Shown: piece after piece, positions 17,129 to 25,942 of the stretch
Layout: every line of letters begins with the position of its first letter
Position numbering within the stretch: the first letter of the stretch is position 1
NCBI RefSeq assembly: GCF_025426255.1
Contig: NZ_CP104861.1
Location: 4,340,001-4,404,000, forward strand
Length of the DNA stretch: 64,000 bases
Direction of reading: 5' to 3'
DNA from: Pseudomonas fragi
Lineage (GTDB): Bacteria; Pseudomonadota; Gammaproteobacteria; Pseudomonadales; Pseudomonadaceae
The notes under the pieces: generated by a model
The model's database searches: none
Told to the model about the DNA's origin: nothing
What the model saw: the letters and a program-made list of their open reading frames with translations, nothing else
Translations under genes and position numbers: made by a program

Positions 17129-17609
17129 GAACCTTATCAATGCCGGGCTGTTCCAGCTCGGCTGGTTTGCCTGTGTACTGGGCGGCAATAGCCTGTGGTT
17201 ACTGCTGGCAGGCGGCGCGCTGTTGGCGCATCTGCTGTGGATAAGTCGCTCATTGGCGCAAGTCCGTTTAATCGCCGTCGTGTGCGTGCTCGGCAGCACG
17301 GTGGACGGCCTGCTGCTGAATGCCGGCGTTTTCGCCTTCAAGCAAGCCGGGGTTTTGATTCCGTTCTGGCTGGTGCTGTTATGGGCACTGCTGGCCATCA
17401 CCTTGAACCATTGCCTGGCATGGACCGCAAAGCCGTTGTGGCGCGCTATTTTGCTGGGCGCAATCGGTGGGCCGTTATCGTATTACGCGGGGCAAAGGCT
17501 GGGCGCGGTGCAATTTCCACTGGGCCTGTGGCCGACTCTGCTTGGGTTGAGCCTGTTGTGGGCGGGATTGTTTCCGTTGTTAAGCACCTGTAGCCGCTGG
17601 CTGCGATAA
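17121..17609 (+). CDS. DUF2878 domain-containing membrane protein
   Basis: A 162-residue hydrophobic protein with about five membrane segments, beginning MLKNLINAGLFQLGWFACVLGG and ending in a WPTLLGLSLLWAGLFPLLS helix. This is the DUF2878 family, regularly the last gene of CFA/DUF1365 light-stress operons. The role is unknown. It starts inside the end of the methyltransferase gene (8-base overlap). A DUF3833 gene, often adjacent elsewhere, is not present here. Confidence 0.82.
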   Translation: MLKNLINAGLFQLGWFACVLGGNSLWLLLAGGALLAHLLWISRSLAQVRLIAVVCVLGSTVDGLLLNAGVFAFKQAGVLIPFWLVLLWALLAITLNHCLAWTAKPLWRAILLGAIGGPLSYYAGQRLGAVQFPLGLWPTLLGLSLLWAGLFPLLSTCSRWLR

Positions 17610-17673
17610 GGGCCGCAGGCCATCAACATACCGGGCCCACTACGCGGGCCATAGCAGCCTTCGGCAGCGGCTA
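17591..17673. repeat. REP-like inverted pair after the light-stress operon
   Basis: TAGCCGCTG (17591-17599) and CAGCGGCTA (17665-17673) flank a spacer with a second hairpin (GGGCCC/GGGCC). The left arm overlaps the last codons of the DUF2878 gene. It is of the same family as the repeats at 1098 and 9545 and probably ends the operon transcript. Confidence 0.65.
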
Positions 17674-17734
17674 TATCTCTGCGTTCATCAGCACATCCAC
17701 ACCTGATCGCAGCTCTGCCTTACACTGCGCGCCT

Positions 17735-18040
17735 ATGACCAACATCCCCCTGACCGAAATTACCGAACCCGCCGTCACCTGCTCGACGTGTGCGGCGTGC
17801 TGCTGCCAACTGGAAGTGATGCTGATCACCGACACGGGTGTGCCCGAGCGCTTTATCGACAACGATGATTGGGGCGGCGAAGTGATGCTGCGCCTGGATG
17901 ATGGCTGGTGTGCGGCCCTGGATCGCAACACCATGATGTGCACCATCTATGAGAAACGCCCGCTGATTTGTCGCGAGTTCGAAATGGGCGAAGTCGAGTG
18001 CCTCAATGAACGCCAGGGCATTGCGACGGCGTATCGCTGA
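17735..18040 (+). CDS. YkgJ family cysteine cluster protein
   Basis: A 101-residue protein of the CxxCxxCC (YkgJ/UPF0153) family: CSTCAACCC near the N-terminus and CTIYEKRPLICREFEMG further on, typical putative metal or Fe-S binding positions. No function is established for the family. It stands alone, convergent with pagL (12-base gap). Confidence 0.85.
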   Translation: MTNIPLTEITEPAVTCSTCAACCCQLEVMLITDTGVPERFIDNDDWGGEVMLRLDDGWCAALDRNTMMCTIYEKRPLICREFEMGEVECLNERQGIATAYR

Positions 18041-18052
18041 GAGGGGGCAGGG

Positions 18053-18571
18053 TTACAGCGCCATCGTGTAGTGCAGCGCATAGCTTTCTACGCCATCGTT
18101 GGTGCTGGAGATCCCGGCATTGGAGTAGTGGGTCGCGCGAATCCCGACCTCATGACCACCCGCAAAGCGCAAGCCAAAACCAAGCCGGTCTTCAAACTGG
18201 AATGCTGTTCCCAGCCTGTTGCCTTCGACTTCGGTGTGGGTGAACAACGCAACGCCGATCCCGGCCTCGACATAGGGTTTAACCCGCTCACCGGCAAATT
18301 CGTATACGAATACTGGCGAGAACGACAAGCTATTGCTCGCGGATGATTTATCACCTTCCCAGTAGGTGTAAGCCCCGTCCCAATAACCTGTAAGACGCCC
18401 AATATCACTTTGCAGCCAGCTTTTGTCCCAATCGGACTTCAAACCAAGACGATATGTCATGGTCGATTCGCTGGTGTGCCCTACCCCAAACTCAAGCCCG
18501 GCAGCCTGTGCGGTGAAACTGTGCCCCAGTGCCGCGGCTGCAATCGCAGCCAAACAAAACAGTCGCTTCAT
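18053..18571 (-). CDS. pagL: Lipid A 3-O-deacylase
   Basis: A 172-residue outer-membrane beta-barrel with an N-terminal signal peptide ending around AAG (SFTAQAAGLE). PagL removes the 3-O acyl chain of lipid A. The catalytic triad positions are visible near the C-terminus as HYSNAGISSTNDGVESY (His, Ser two residues on, Glu). The C-terminal strand ends HYTMAL rather than in an aromatic residue. It lies downstream of murI in the same orientation, a neighbourhood shared with P. aeruginosa. Confidence 0.88.
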   Translation of the reverse strand: MKRLFCLAAIAAAALGHSFTAQAAGLEFGVGHTSESTMTYRLGLKSDWDKSWLQSDIGRLTGYWDGAYTYWEGDKSSASNSLSFSPVFVYEFAGERVKPYVEAGIGVALFTHTEVEGNRLGTAFQFEDRLGFGLRFAGGHEVGIRATHYSNAGISSTNDGVESYALHYTMAL

Positions 18572-18652
18572 AAGAAAATCCTATTTTCATATGCCAATGT
18601 CAGTTGTTATGCGCTTCATCAGGCAGGCGCGCTGAAGCAGATTTCTGATTTT

Positions 18653-19444
18653 TTACAGACCGAAGCTTCGCACAACGCCAGATTTATTCCATAACACAGG
18701 TAGGATTTTTCCTAGGTGTTCAGGAGAGGCGCTGGTCCAGAACTGAGCTTCACGGGGTGGGCCGCTCGCCAGCAGCTCTCGTTCGGCCAACAACCGCTGA
18801 AGCTGGCGCGCCACGGCGGCACCGGTATCGATCAGGCTGATCGAAGGCGGGAGCATCTGACTCAGCAGAGGCTTGAGGAAGGGGTAATGGGTGCAGCCCA
18901 GAATAATGGTGTCGCAACCCGCTGCCAGCAGCGGCTCTACATAGCTGCGCAACAAGGTGCGCAATGCGTCACTGTGCAGGTCACCGGTCTCGATCAGTTC
19001 CACCAGGCCCGGACACGGCTGGGTGATCACCCGCACATCGTTGGCAAAACGATCAAGCAAAGCGGCAAATTTGGCGCTTTGCAATGTACCGGTGGTCGCG
19101 AGCACCCCCACCACACCGCTGCGAGTAGCTGCCGCTGCCGGTTTGACCGCAGGTTCCATTCCGACCATGGGCCAGTCGGGGTAACGCTGACGCAAATCCG
19201 CGACCGCCGCCACCGTCGCGGTATTACAGGCCAGCACCAGAGCCTTGGCACCCTGGCGCTGAAAAAAGTCAGCCACCACCGCACAGCGCTGGCGAATGAA
19301 TTCGGGGCTTTTTTCGCCATAGGGGATATGCCCACAATCAGCCACGTAGAGCAGCGATTCATGGGGCAATAGTGCGTGAATTTCCTTGAGTACCGACAAG
19401 CCGCCGACGCCGGAGTCGAAAACGCCAACCGGCGCTTCACTCAT
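18653..19444 (-). CDS. murI: Glutamate racemase
   Basis: A 263-residue cofactor-independent racemase supplying D-glutamate for peptidoglycan. The first catalytic cysteine is in LVLACNTATVAAV and the second in IILGCTHYPFLKPLL. GVFDSGVGGLSVL and YVADCGHIPYGEK are diagnostic. The chosen start MSEAPVG overlaps the moeB stop by 8 bases; a GTG four codons further upstream is possible. Last but one gene of the hemA-prfA-prmC-moeB-murI-pagL minus-strand series. Confidence 0.95.
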   Translation of the reverse strand: MSEAPVGVFDSGVGGLSVLKEIHALLPHESLLYVADCGHIPYGEKSPEFIRQRCAVVADFFQRQGAKALVLACNTATVAAVADLRQRYPDWPMVGMEPAVKPAAAATRSGVVGVLATTGTLQSAKFAALLDRFANDVRVITQPCPGLVELIETGDLHSDALRTLLRSYVEPLLAAGCDTIILGCTHYPFLKPLLSQMLPPSISLIDTGAAVARQLQRLLAERELLASGPPREAQFWTSASPEHLGKILPVLWNKSGVVRSFGL

Positions 19445-20192
19445 GGCCAACACCACACACGCTGCACGCAGGGTCGCGCTTGACCCGCAACTCGCGAAAA
19501 CGCGTGCTCAAGGCATCGATCAATAACAAGCGGCCCACCAGCGGCTCACCAAAACCGGCCAGTACCTTGAGCGCTTCAAGGGCTTGCAAGCTGCCGACCA
19601 GCCCCACCAACGGGCCAAGAACTCCAGCTTCGCTGCACGTCAGTTCCGCTTCGCTGCCGTGCCCGTACAAGCAGTGGTAACAGGGGCTGGCGGGCTGACG
19701 TGAATCAAATACCGACAGTTGCCCTTCAAGGCGAATCGCCGCGCCACTGACCAGTGGTTTGCGCGCCACGACACAGGCTTTGTTCACCGCTTCACGGGTA
19801 GCAAAGTTGTCGCAGCAATCGAGTACCAAATCCACCGCGGCAACGGCATCGGCCAGCGAGTCGGCATCCAGCGCCGATCGGTGAGCGACCAGTTTGATAT
19901 GCGGATTGATCAGGTGCAGGCGGCGCAACGCGGAGTCGACCTTGCTCTCGCCGACATTGGCGGTGTCATGAATGATCTGGCGTTGCAGGTTGGTCAAATC
20001 GACGTTGTCGAAATCGGCCAGGTGCAGCTCACCGACCCCAGCGGCTGCGAGATAGAGCGCGACGGGCGAGCCAAGCCCGCCCAGGCCGATAATCAGCACA
20101 CGGCTGTTTTTCAGCTTCAACTGACCGTCGATATCGACCTGTTGCAACAGGATCTGTCGGCTATAGCGCAACAGTTCCTCATCGGTCAGCAC
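19437..20192 (-). CDS. moeB: Molybdopterin-synthase adenylyltransferase / ThiF-family E1-like enzyme
   Basis: A 251-residue ATP-dependent adenylyltransferase that activates the C-terminus of a ubiquitin-like sulfur carrier (MoaD or ThiS). The nucleotide-binding motif is VLIIGLGGLGSPVALYLA, with NLQRQIIH and CDNFATR also conserved. Two CxxC pairs (CYHC and CSVC) form the zinc site. MoeB rather than ThiF is favoured by length and by the conserved position beside prmC and prfA. Overlaps prmC by 7 bases. Confidence 0.88.
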   Translation of the reverse strand: MLTDEELLRYSRQILLQQVDIDGQLKLKNSRVLIIGLGGLGSPVALYLAAAGVGELHLADFDNVDLTNLQRQIIHDTANVGESKVDSALRRLHLINPHIKLVAHRSALDADSLADAVAAVDLVLDCCDNFATREAVNKACVVARKPLVSGAAIRLEGQLSVFDSRQPASPCYHCLYGHGSEAELTCSEAGVLGPLVGLVGSLQALEALKVLAGFGEPLVGRLLLIDALSTRFRELRVKRDPACSVCGVGHE

Positions 20193-21016
20193 GGCAGGCG
20201 ACCCAACGTGATGCGTTCATGTCCACCCAGGTCCTTGCGGCTTTCGACCTGTGCAAAACCTGCGTCCTGCAACAGTTGGCGAACAGCCGCTGCCTGGTCG
20301 TAGCCGTGTTCCAGCATCAACCAGCCACCCGCATTCAGGTGCTGGGCAGAGGCCGCTATGATCTCGCGGATATCGTCCAGACCATCAGCACCGGCGACCA
20401 GCGCACTTTCAGGCTCAAAACGCACATCGCCTTCGGCCAGATGAACGTCACCGGCGGCAATGTAGGGCGGGTTGCTGATGATCAGATCAAAACGTTGGTC
20501 GGCCAATGCGCTGAACCAGTGACTGGTAAACACATTGACGTTTTCGAGCTGCAAACGCTGGCGATTGCGCTCGGCCAGCGCCACGGCTTCAAGCACACGG
20601 TCAACCGCGGTTACGTGCCAAGCGGCGCGTTCACTGGCCAAGGCCAGCGCGATTGCACCGCTGCCGGTGCCCAAGTCCAACACTTTGGCCGGGCTTGCGG
20701 GCAGCAGGGCCAGCGCCGTTTCGACCAACAGCTCGGTGTCCGGGCGCGGAATCAGTGTATGCGGCGCCACTTCCAGATCCAGGTTCCAGAAGCCCTGTTG
20801 CCCCAGAATGTAGGCCACCGGCTCACCGGCCCTGCGACGCAGCAAGTATTCGGCGAAGGTCAACGCCGATTCGCTGCTGACAATTTTCTCGGGCCATGTG
20901 TGCAAATAACTGCGCGACTTGCCCAGGGCAGCGGCCAGTAGCAGCTCCGCATCGAGACGGGCAGTTGGTGAATCAGGCAGTTCAGCAGCACGTAACAAGC
21001 TGGCAATAATAGTCAT
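20186..21016 (-). CDS. prmC: Peptide chain release factor N5-glutamine methyltransferase
   Basis: A 276-residue SAM-dependent methyltransferase that methylates the GGQ glutamine of release factors. The SAM motif is VLDLGTGSGAIALALA and the substrate motif NPPY is in LIISNPPYIAAGD. The substrate gene prfA lies immediately upstream with no gap, so the enzyme and its target are co-expressed. Confidence 0.95.
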   Translation of the reverse strand: MTIIASLLRAAELPDSPTARLDAELLLAAALGKSRSYLHTWPEKIVSSESALTFAEYLLRRRAGEPVAYILGQQGFWNLDLEVAPHTLIPRPDTELLVETALALLPASPAKVLDLGTGSGAIALALASERAAWHVTAVDRVLEAVALAERNRQRLQLENVNVFTSHWFSALADQRFDLIISNPPYIAAGDVHLAEGDVRFEPESALVAGADGLDDIREIIAASAQHLNAGGWLMLEHGYDQAAAVRQLLQDAGFAQVESRKDLGGHERITLGRLPC

Positions 21017-22099
21017 TTATTCACCCAGGGCTGTCAGTTGATCAGCCTGAAACTCCGCCAATAGTGGCTCAATAACGGCATCAACACCGCCAGCCAGTAC
21101 GTCATCCAGGGAATACAGGGTCAGGTTGACGCGATGGTCGGTCACTCGCCCCTGCGCGAAATTGTAAGTGCGGATGCGCTCGGAACGATCTCCCGAACCC
21201 ACCAGCGACTTGCGCTCGCTGGCAATGGCATTGGCCGCAGCGCTGGTTTGCTGATCATTCAACTTGGCCGAAAGCCAGGACATCGCCCGCGCCCGGTTTT
21301 TATGCTGGGAGCGCTCTTCCTGACACTCCACCACAATGCCCGAGGGCAAGTGGGTGATGCGAATCGCCGAGTCGGTCTTGTTGACGTGCTGACCACCCGC
21401 GCCCGAAGAACGGTAGGTATCAACGCGCAAATCGGCCGGGTTGATCTCGATGGCTTCTTGCTCGTCCGGCTCGGGCAACACGGCGACGGTGCATGCGGAG
21501 GTATGGATACGACCCTGGGATTCGGTGGCGGGCACACGCTGTACGCGGTGCACACCCGACTCGAACTTCAGCTTGCCGTACACATTCTCACCTTCGACAC
21601 GGGCAATGACTTCTTTATAGCCGCCATGCTCACCGCTGTTTTCCGACAGGATTTCCAGCTTCCAGCCGCGACGCTCTGCGTAGCGCGAATACATGCGAAA
21701 CAGATCGCCCGCAAAAATGGCCGCTTCATCGCCCCCCGTTCCGGCGCGAATTTCAAGGAATACGTTGCGCCCGTCATTCGGGTCCTTGGGCAACAGCATG
21801 CGCTGCAGGTCTTTTTCCAGTTCGATCAACCGTTCTTTGGCTTCGCGAACTTCTTCGACCGCCATTTCACGCATGTCGGGGTCGTTATCCTTAAGCAACG
21901 CCTGAGCGCCTTCAAGGTCGGCCTGCACTTTGAGCCACAGCCCGTAAGCTGTAACAATGGGTTCAACTTCCGCGTATTCCTTGGAATAGGCACGGAATTT
22001 GGTTTGATCAGAAATGACTTCGCCATCGCCAAGCAGTGCGGTCAGTTCTTCAAAACGGTCCTGGAGGATGTCCAGCTTATTAAGCAGTGACGCTTTCAT
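21017..22099 (-). CDS. prfA: Peptide chain release factor 1
   Basis: A 360-residue class I release factor for UAA/UAG. The GGQ motif is in SSGAGGQHVNKTDSAI and the stop-codon recognition loop is present as HRVQRVPATESQGRIHTS. The length is standard. Its start codon overlaps the hemA stop by one base (TAATG). Confidence 0.97.
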   Translation of the reverse strand: MKASLLNKLDILQDRFEELTALLGDGEVISDQTKFRAYSKEYAEVEPIVTAYGLWLKVQADLEGAQALLKDNDPDMREMAVEEVREAKERLIELEKDLQRMLLPKDPNDGRNVFLEIRAGTGGDEAAIFAGDLFRMYSRYAERRGWKLEILSENSGEHGGYKEVIARVEGENVYGKLKFESGVHRVQRVPATESQGRIHTSACTVAVLPEPDEQEAIEINPADLRVDTYRSSGAGGQHVNKTDSAIRITHLPSGIVVECQEERSQHKNRARAMSWLSAKLNDQQTSAAANAIASERKSLVGSGDRSERIRTYNFAQGRVTDHRVNLTLYSLDDVLAGGVDAVIEPLLAEFQADQLTALGE

Positions 22100-23385
22100 T
22101 ACAATTTTTTATCCGCAGAGCTATGCGATGAGCCCTCACCGAGGGCAAAAAGTTCTTGGGCCATGGCCAACGCATCGAGGCGGCCTTCGGCGGAAAGCTT
22201 TTTCAGCTGCACGCTGGGTGCATGCAACAATTTATTAGTCAGGCCACGCGCCAGTTGTACCAGCACATCTTCAGGGTTGCTGCCATTGGCAAGCATCCGC
22301 TGGGCCTTTTGCAGTTCTTCGTCCCGCAGACGCTCGCTTTGCTGACGATAGGCTTTAAGCACATCAACCGCCGCCAGTTCACGCAAACGCACCATAAAGT
22401 CGTCAGCGCCGATGCTCACCAGTTCTTCGGCCGCCTGGGCAGCGCCCTGACGACTCTTGAGGTTTTCGGCAACCACTTCGTGAAGATCATCGACGGTATA
22501 GAGGTAAACGTCGTCCAACTCGCCGACTTCTGGCTCGATATCGCGGGGAACAGCGATGTCGACCATGAAAATTGGCTTGTGCTTGCGCAGCTTCAAGGCG
22601 CTTTCGACGGCCCCTTTACCCAAAATCGGCAACTGGCTGGCCGTGGAGCTGATCACGATATCGCTGTGTACCAGCTCCTGGGGAATATCCGACAGCAGCA
22701 CGGCGTGGGCACCGAACTGTTCAGCCAGAGTACTTGCGCGCTCCAGAGTACGGTTAGCCACCACGATGCGCTTGACCCCAAGGTCATGCAGGTGGCGGGC
22801 GACCAGGGTAATGGTCTCGCCCGCTCCGATCAGCAAGGCCTGGCTGCGCTGCAAATCACTGAATATCTGCTTGGCCAGGCTCACAGCAGCAAACGCCACA
22901 GAAACCGGGTTTTCGCCAATGGCAGTGTCGGTGCGCACTTGCTTGGCCGAGTTGAAGGTCGCTTGAAACAAACGCCCCAACAAAGGCCCGACAGTGCCCG
23001 CCTCACGTGCCACGGCGTAGGCTGATTTCATCTGGCCGAGAATTTGCGGCTCGCCCAGCACCAGAGAGTCCAGGCCCGAGGCCACGCGCATCATGTGACG
23101 AACGGCAGCATCGTCTTCGTGGATGTAGGCGCAAGCCTGCAACTCTTCGAGGCTCAGCTTGTGATAGTCCGCCAGCCATTGCAGTACGCTGTCAGGCGAA
23201 AGGTGGTCCTGCTCTATATAGAGCTCACTGCGATTGCAGGTGGAGAGGATCGCAGCTTCGCGACTGTCGGTTAGGCGGCAGAGCTGCTGCAAGGCCTCAA
23301 CCAACTGCTCGGGAGTAAAAGCCACGCGCTCGCGGACGTCTACTGAAGCAGTCTTGTGGTTAATACCGAGTGCGAGGAAGGCCAT
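22099..23385 (-). CDS. hemA: Glutamyl-tRNA reductase
   Basis: A 428-residue NADPH enzyme making glutamate-1-semialdehyde, the first committed step of tetrapyrrole synthesis. It begins MAFLALGINHKTASVDVRER. The catalytic Cys is in AAILSTCNRSELY and the NADPH domain is ALLIGAGETITLVARHL. First gene of hemA-prfA-prmC and divergent from the TPR lipoprotein across a 202-base region. Confidence 0.96.
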   Translation of the reverse strand: MAFLALGINHKTASVDVRERVAFTPEQLVEALQQLCRLTDSREAAILSTCNRSELYIEQDHLSPDSVLQWLADYHKLSLEELQACAYIHEDDAAVRHMMRVASGLDSLVLGEPQILGQMKSAYAVAREAGTVGPLLGRLFQATFNSAKQVRTDTAIGENPVSVAFAAVSLAKQIFSDLQRSQALLIGAGETITLVARHLHDLGVKRIVVANRTLERASTLAEQFGAHAVLLSDIPQELVHSDIVISSTASQLPILGKGAVESALKLRKHKPIFMVDIAVPRDIEPEVGELDDVYLYTVDDLHEVVAENLKSRQGAAQAAEELVSIGADDFMVRLRELAAVDVLKAYRQQSERLRDEELQKAQRMLANGSNPEDVLVQLARGLTNKLLHAPSVQLKKLSAEGRLDALAMAQELFALGEGSSHSSADKKL

Positions 23386-23587
23386 TCAAGATCGCTGATG
23401 ATGACGAGAAGCCGGCAATTGTCCTACTTCGCCAGATTGAGAACAACCATTGCTGACTATTGTCTCTATAGTTAAGGTCTGTTGAACACATCAACAGCCC
23501 CAAGATATCGATAGTCGCAGCTGTTATGGTTTGCACCATCGCATGTGTCATGATGCCCGGACCGCAGGTAAGTCGCCCATCTCTTAT

Positions 23588-25312
23588 ATGAATAGATCCT
23601 CCGCGTTGCTCCTCGCTCTCGTCCTTCTCAGTGGCTGCCAGGCTTTGGCCCCCACGTCCCCGGATGATTCATCACCGGCTGAAGACGCTACCTCCGCCCC
23701 GGAAAAACCCACGGTCTACAGCTCGTTCAGCGAAGAAACGCTGTACAGCCTGTTGAGCGCCGAGTTGGCCGGTCAACGTAATCGTCTGGACATTGCCCTC
23801 GACAACTACGTGACGCAGGCGATCAACACGCAAGATCCGGGCATCTCTGAGCGGGCCTTCCGTATCGCCGAGTATCTGGGCGCCGATCAGGCCGCACTCG
23901 ATACATCGCTGATCTGGGCCAAAAACGCCCCGGACGATCTTGAGGCGCAACGGGCCGCGGCCATTCAATTGGCGCGCAATGGTCGCTATGACGATTCCAT
24001 GGCGTACATGGAAAAAGTCTTGCAGGCCAAGGGCGACACTCACTTCGATTTCCTCGCCTTATCGGCAGTAGAGACAGATGCAGAGACCCGAGCGGGCCTG
24101 CAGAAAAGTTTTGACAGCTTGCTGGCCAGGCATCCGGACAACGGCCAGCTGATTTTCGGCAAGGCCTTGTTGATGCAACAGGACGGTGATGCCGAAGGCG
24201 CACTGAAACTGCTGGAAAAAAATCCGCCCCAGGACGGTGAAGTCGCCCCGCTGTTGTTGCGAGCACGCTTGCTGCAAAGCCTCAATCGCGGCGATGAAGC
24301 GCTGCCACTGCTGAAAAAAAGCATTCGCCAATACCCTGACGACAAGCGTCTGGGGCTGACGTATGCCCGCACTCTGGTCGAACAGAACCGCATGGACGAG
24401 GCCAAGGTGCAGTTTGCCAGCCTGGTCCAGCAGTACCCCGAAGACGATGAGCTGCGCTTTTCCCTGGCACTGGTTTGCCTCGAGGGCAAGGCCTGGGACG
24501 AGGCTGAAGGCTATCTGCAAGAACTGATTGAGCGCGATAGCCATGTCGACTCGGCGCACTTGAACCTGGGCCGGATCGCCGAAGAACGCAATGACCCTCA
24601 GGGTGCGCTCAACGAGTACGCATTAGTCGGCCCCGGCAATGAGTACCTGCCAGCACAACTGCGCCAGGCGGATATCCTGGTCAGCCACGGGCGTGGCGCT
24701 GAAGCAGCCAAAAACCTGGCGGCAGCTCGTGATGCGCAACCCGACTACGCGATTCAGTTGTACTTGATTGAAGCTGAAACCCTGTCGGCGAATAACCAGA
24801 CGGAGCGCGCCTGGAGTGTCCTGCAACAGGCACTCAAGCAATACCCTGACGACTTGAATCTGCTGTATTCACGCGCAATGCTCGCCGAAAAGCGCAACGA
24901 TCTTGAGCAAATGGAGCGAGATCTGCGCGCCATTATCAAACGCGAGCCTGACAATGCCATGGCATTGAATGCCTTGGGTTATACGCTTTCGGATCGAACC
25001 ACGCGCTATGCAGAAGCCAAGGCACTGATCCAGCAAGCCTATGAACTGAACCCGGATGACCCGGCCGTACTCGACAGCCTGGGCTGGGTGAACTTCCGCC
25101 TTGGCAATCTCGATGAAGCCGAACGCTTGCTGCGCCAGGCGCTGGAACGCTTCCCGGATCAGGAAGTCGCCGCTCACTTGGGTGAAGTGCTGTGGGCAAA
25201 CGGTAAGCAGCGTGAAGCCAAAAAAATCTGGGGCACTTTTCTTAAGGAAAACCCTGACAGCCCTATCCTGCGCAAAACTATCTTGCGCCTGACCGGATCC
25301 GAGAATCTTTAA
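23588..25312 (+). CDS. TPR-repeat lipoprotein
   Basis: A 574-residue protein with a lipoprotein signal (ALLLALVLLSGC) followed by a long array of tetratricopeptide repeats; clear ones lie around PDDKRLGLTYARTL, DSAHLNLGRIAEE, PDDLNLLYSRAMLAE and DPAVLDSLGWVNF. The start is at MNRSSALL, giving the signal peptide; 19 codons of upstream open frame are not signal-like. It is likely an outer-membrane-anchored scaffold. Its conserved place just before lolB and ispE hints at an envelope role but does not prove one. Confidence 0.87.
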   Translation: MNRSSALLLALVLLSGCQALAPTSPDDSSPAEDATSAPEKPTVYSSFSEETLYSLLSAELAGQRNRLDIALDNYVTQAINTQDPGISERAFRIAEYLGADQAALDTSLIWAKNAPDDLEAQRAAAIQLARNGRYDDSMAYMEKVLQAKGDTHFDFLALSAVETDAETRAGLQKSFDSLLARHPDNGQLIFGKALLMQQDGDAEGALKLLEKNPPQDGEVAPLLLRARLLQSLNRGDEALPLLKKSIRQYPDDKRLGLTYARTLVEQNRMDEAKVQFASLVQQYPEDDELRFSLALVCLEGKAWDEAEGYLQELIERDSHVDSAHLNLGRIAEERNDPQGALNEYALVGPGNEYLPAQLRQADILVSHGRGAEAAKNLAAARDAQPDYAIQLYLIEAETLSANNQTERAWSVLQQALKQYPDDLNLLYSRAMLAEKRNDLEQMERDLRAIIKREPDNAMALNALGYTLSDRTTRYAEAKALIQQAYELNPDDPAVLDSLGWVNFRLGNLDEAERLLRQALERFPDQEVAAHLGEVLWANGKQREAKKIWGTFLKENPDSPILRKTILRLTGSENL

Positions 25313-25314
25313 CC

Positions 25315-25941
25315 ATGTTTTTCCGTCATTTGCGCCATCTTGTCGTTTTTAGCCTGATTGCCGTGCTCGCCGGTTGTGCGGGCTTTGGTGCCCGCGAGTC
25401 AGTTGAAGGCCACGGCAGCCCTGCCCTGTGGTCGGCGCACAAACAACAGCTGAGCCAACTCGACGGCTGGCAAATCAACGGCAAAGTCGGAATTCGCGCC
25501 CCAAAAGACTCAGGTAGCGCCACCCTCTTCTGGCTGCAGCGTCAGGACTATTACGATATTCGTCTTTCCGGGCCGCTGGGCCGGGGTGCTGCGCGCCTGA
25601 CCGGGCGACCGGGCAGTGTCGTTCTGGAAGTCGCCAATCAGGGCCGCTACGAAGCACCAACACCCGAGCAATTGCTGGGTGAGCAACTGGGCTGGAGCCT
25701 GCCGGTGTCACATCTGGTCTGGTGGGTACGTGGCTTACCCGCGCCTGGCAGCAAAAGCCGGGTGACATTGAATGCAGATAGTCGCCTGGCCAACCTGGAA
25801 CAGGACGGCTGGAAAATCGAATATTTAAGCTATGTCGAGCAGAACGGCTTCTGGCTGCCCGAGCGGGTCAAGCTGCACGGGCCGGATCTGGACGTCACAT
25901 TAGTGGTTAAAGATTGGCAACCTCGTTTGTTGGGTCAATGA
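25315..25941 (+). CDS. lolB: Outer-membrane lipoprotein receptor LolB
   Basis: A 208-residue lipoprotein (signal with lipobox LAGC) of the LolB fold. It accepts lipoproteins from LolA and inserts them in the outer membrane. LDGWQINGKVGIRAP, SATLFWLQRQDYYDIRLSGPLG and the hydrophobic segment around LPVSHLVWWVRGLP are family features. Starts 2 bases after the TPR lipoprotein; one base separates its stop from ispE. Confidence 0.93.
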   Translation: MFFRHLRHLVVFSLIAVLAGCAGFGARESVEGHGSPALWSAHKQQLSQLDGWQINGKVGIRAPKDSGSATLFWLQRQDYYDIRLSGPLGRGAARLTGRPGSVVLEVANQGRYEAPTPEQLLGEQLGWSLPVSHLVWWVRGLPAPGSKSRVTLNADSRLANLEQDGWKIEYLSYVEQNGFWLPERVKLHGPDLDVTLVVKDWQPRLLGQ

Positions 25942-25942
25942 A

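Noticed and set aside
21134..22090. 318-codon plus-strand ORF opposite prfA
   Set aside because: Antisense shadow of a highly conserved gene; no family resemblance.
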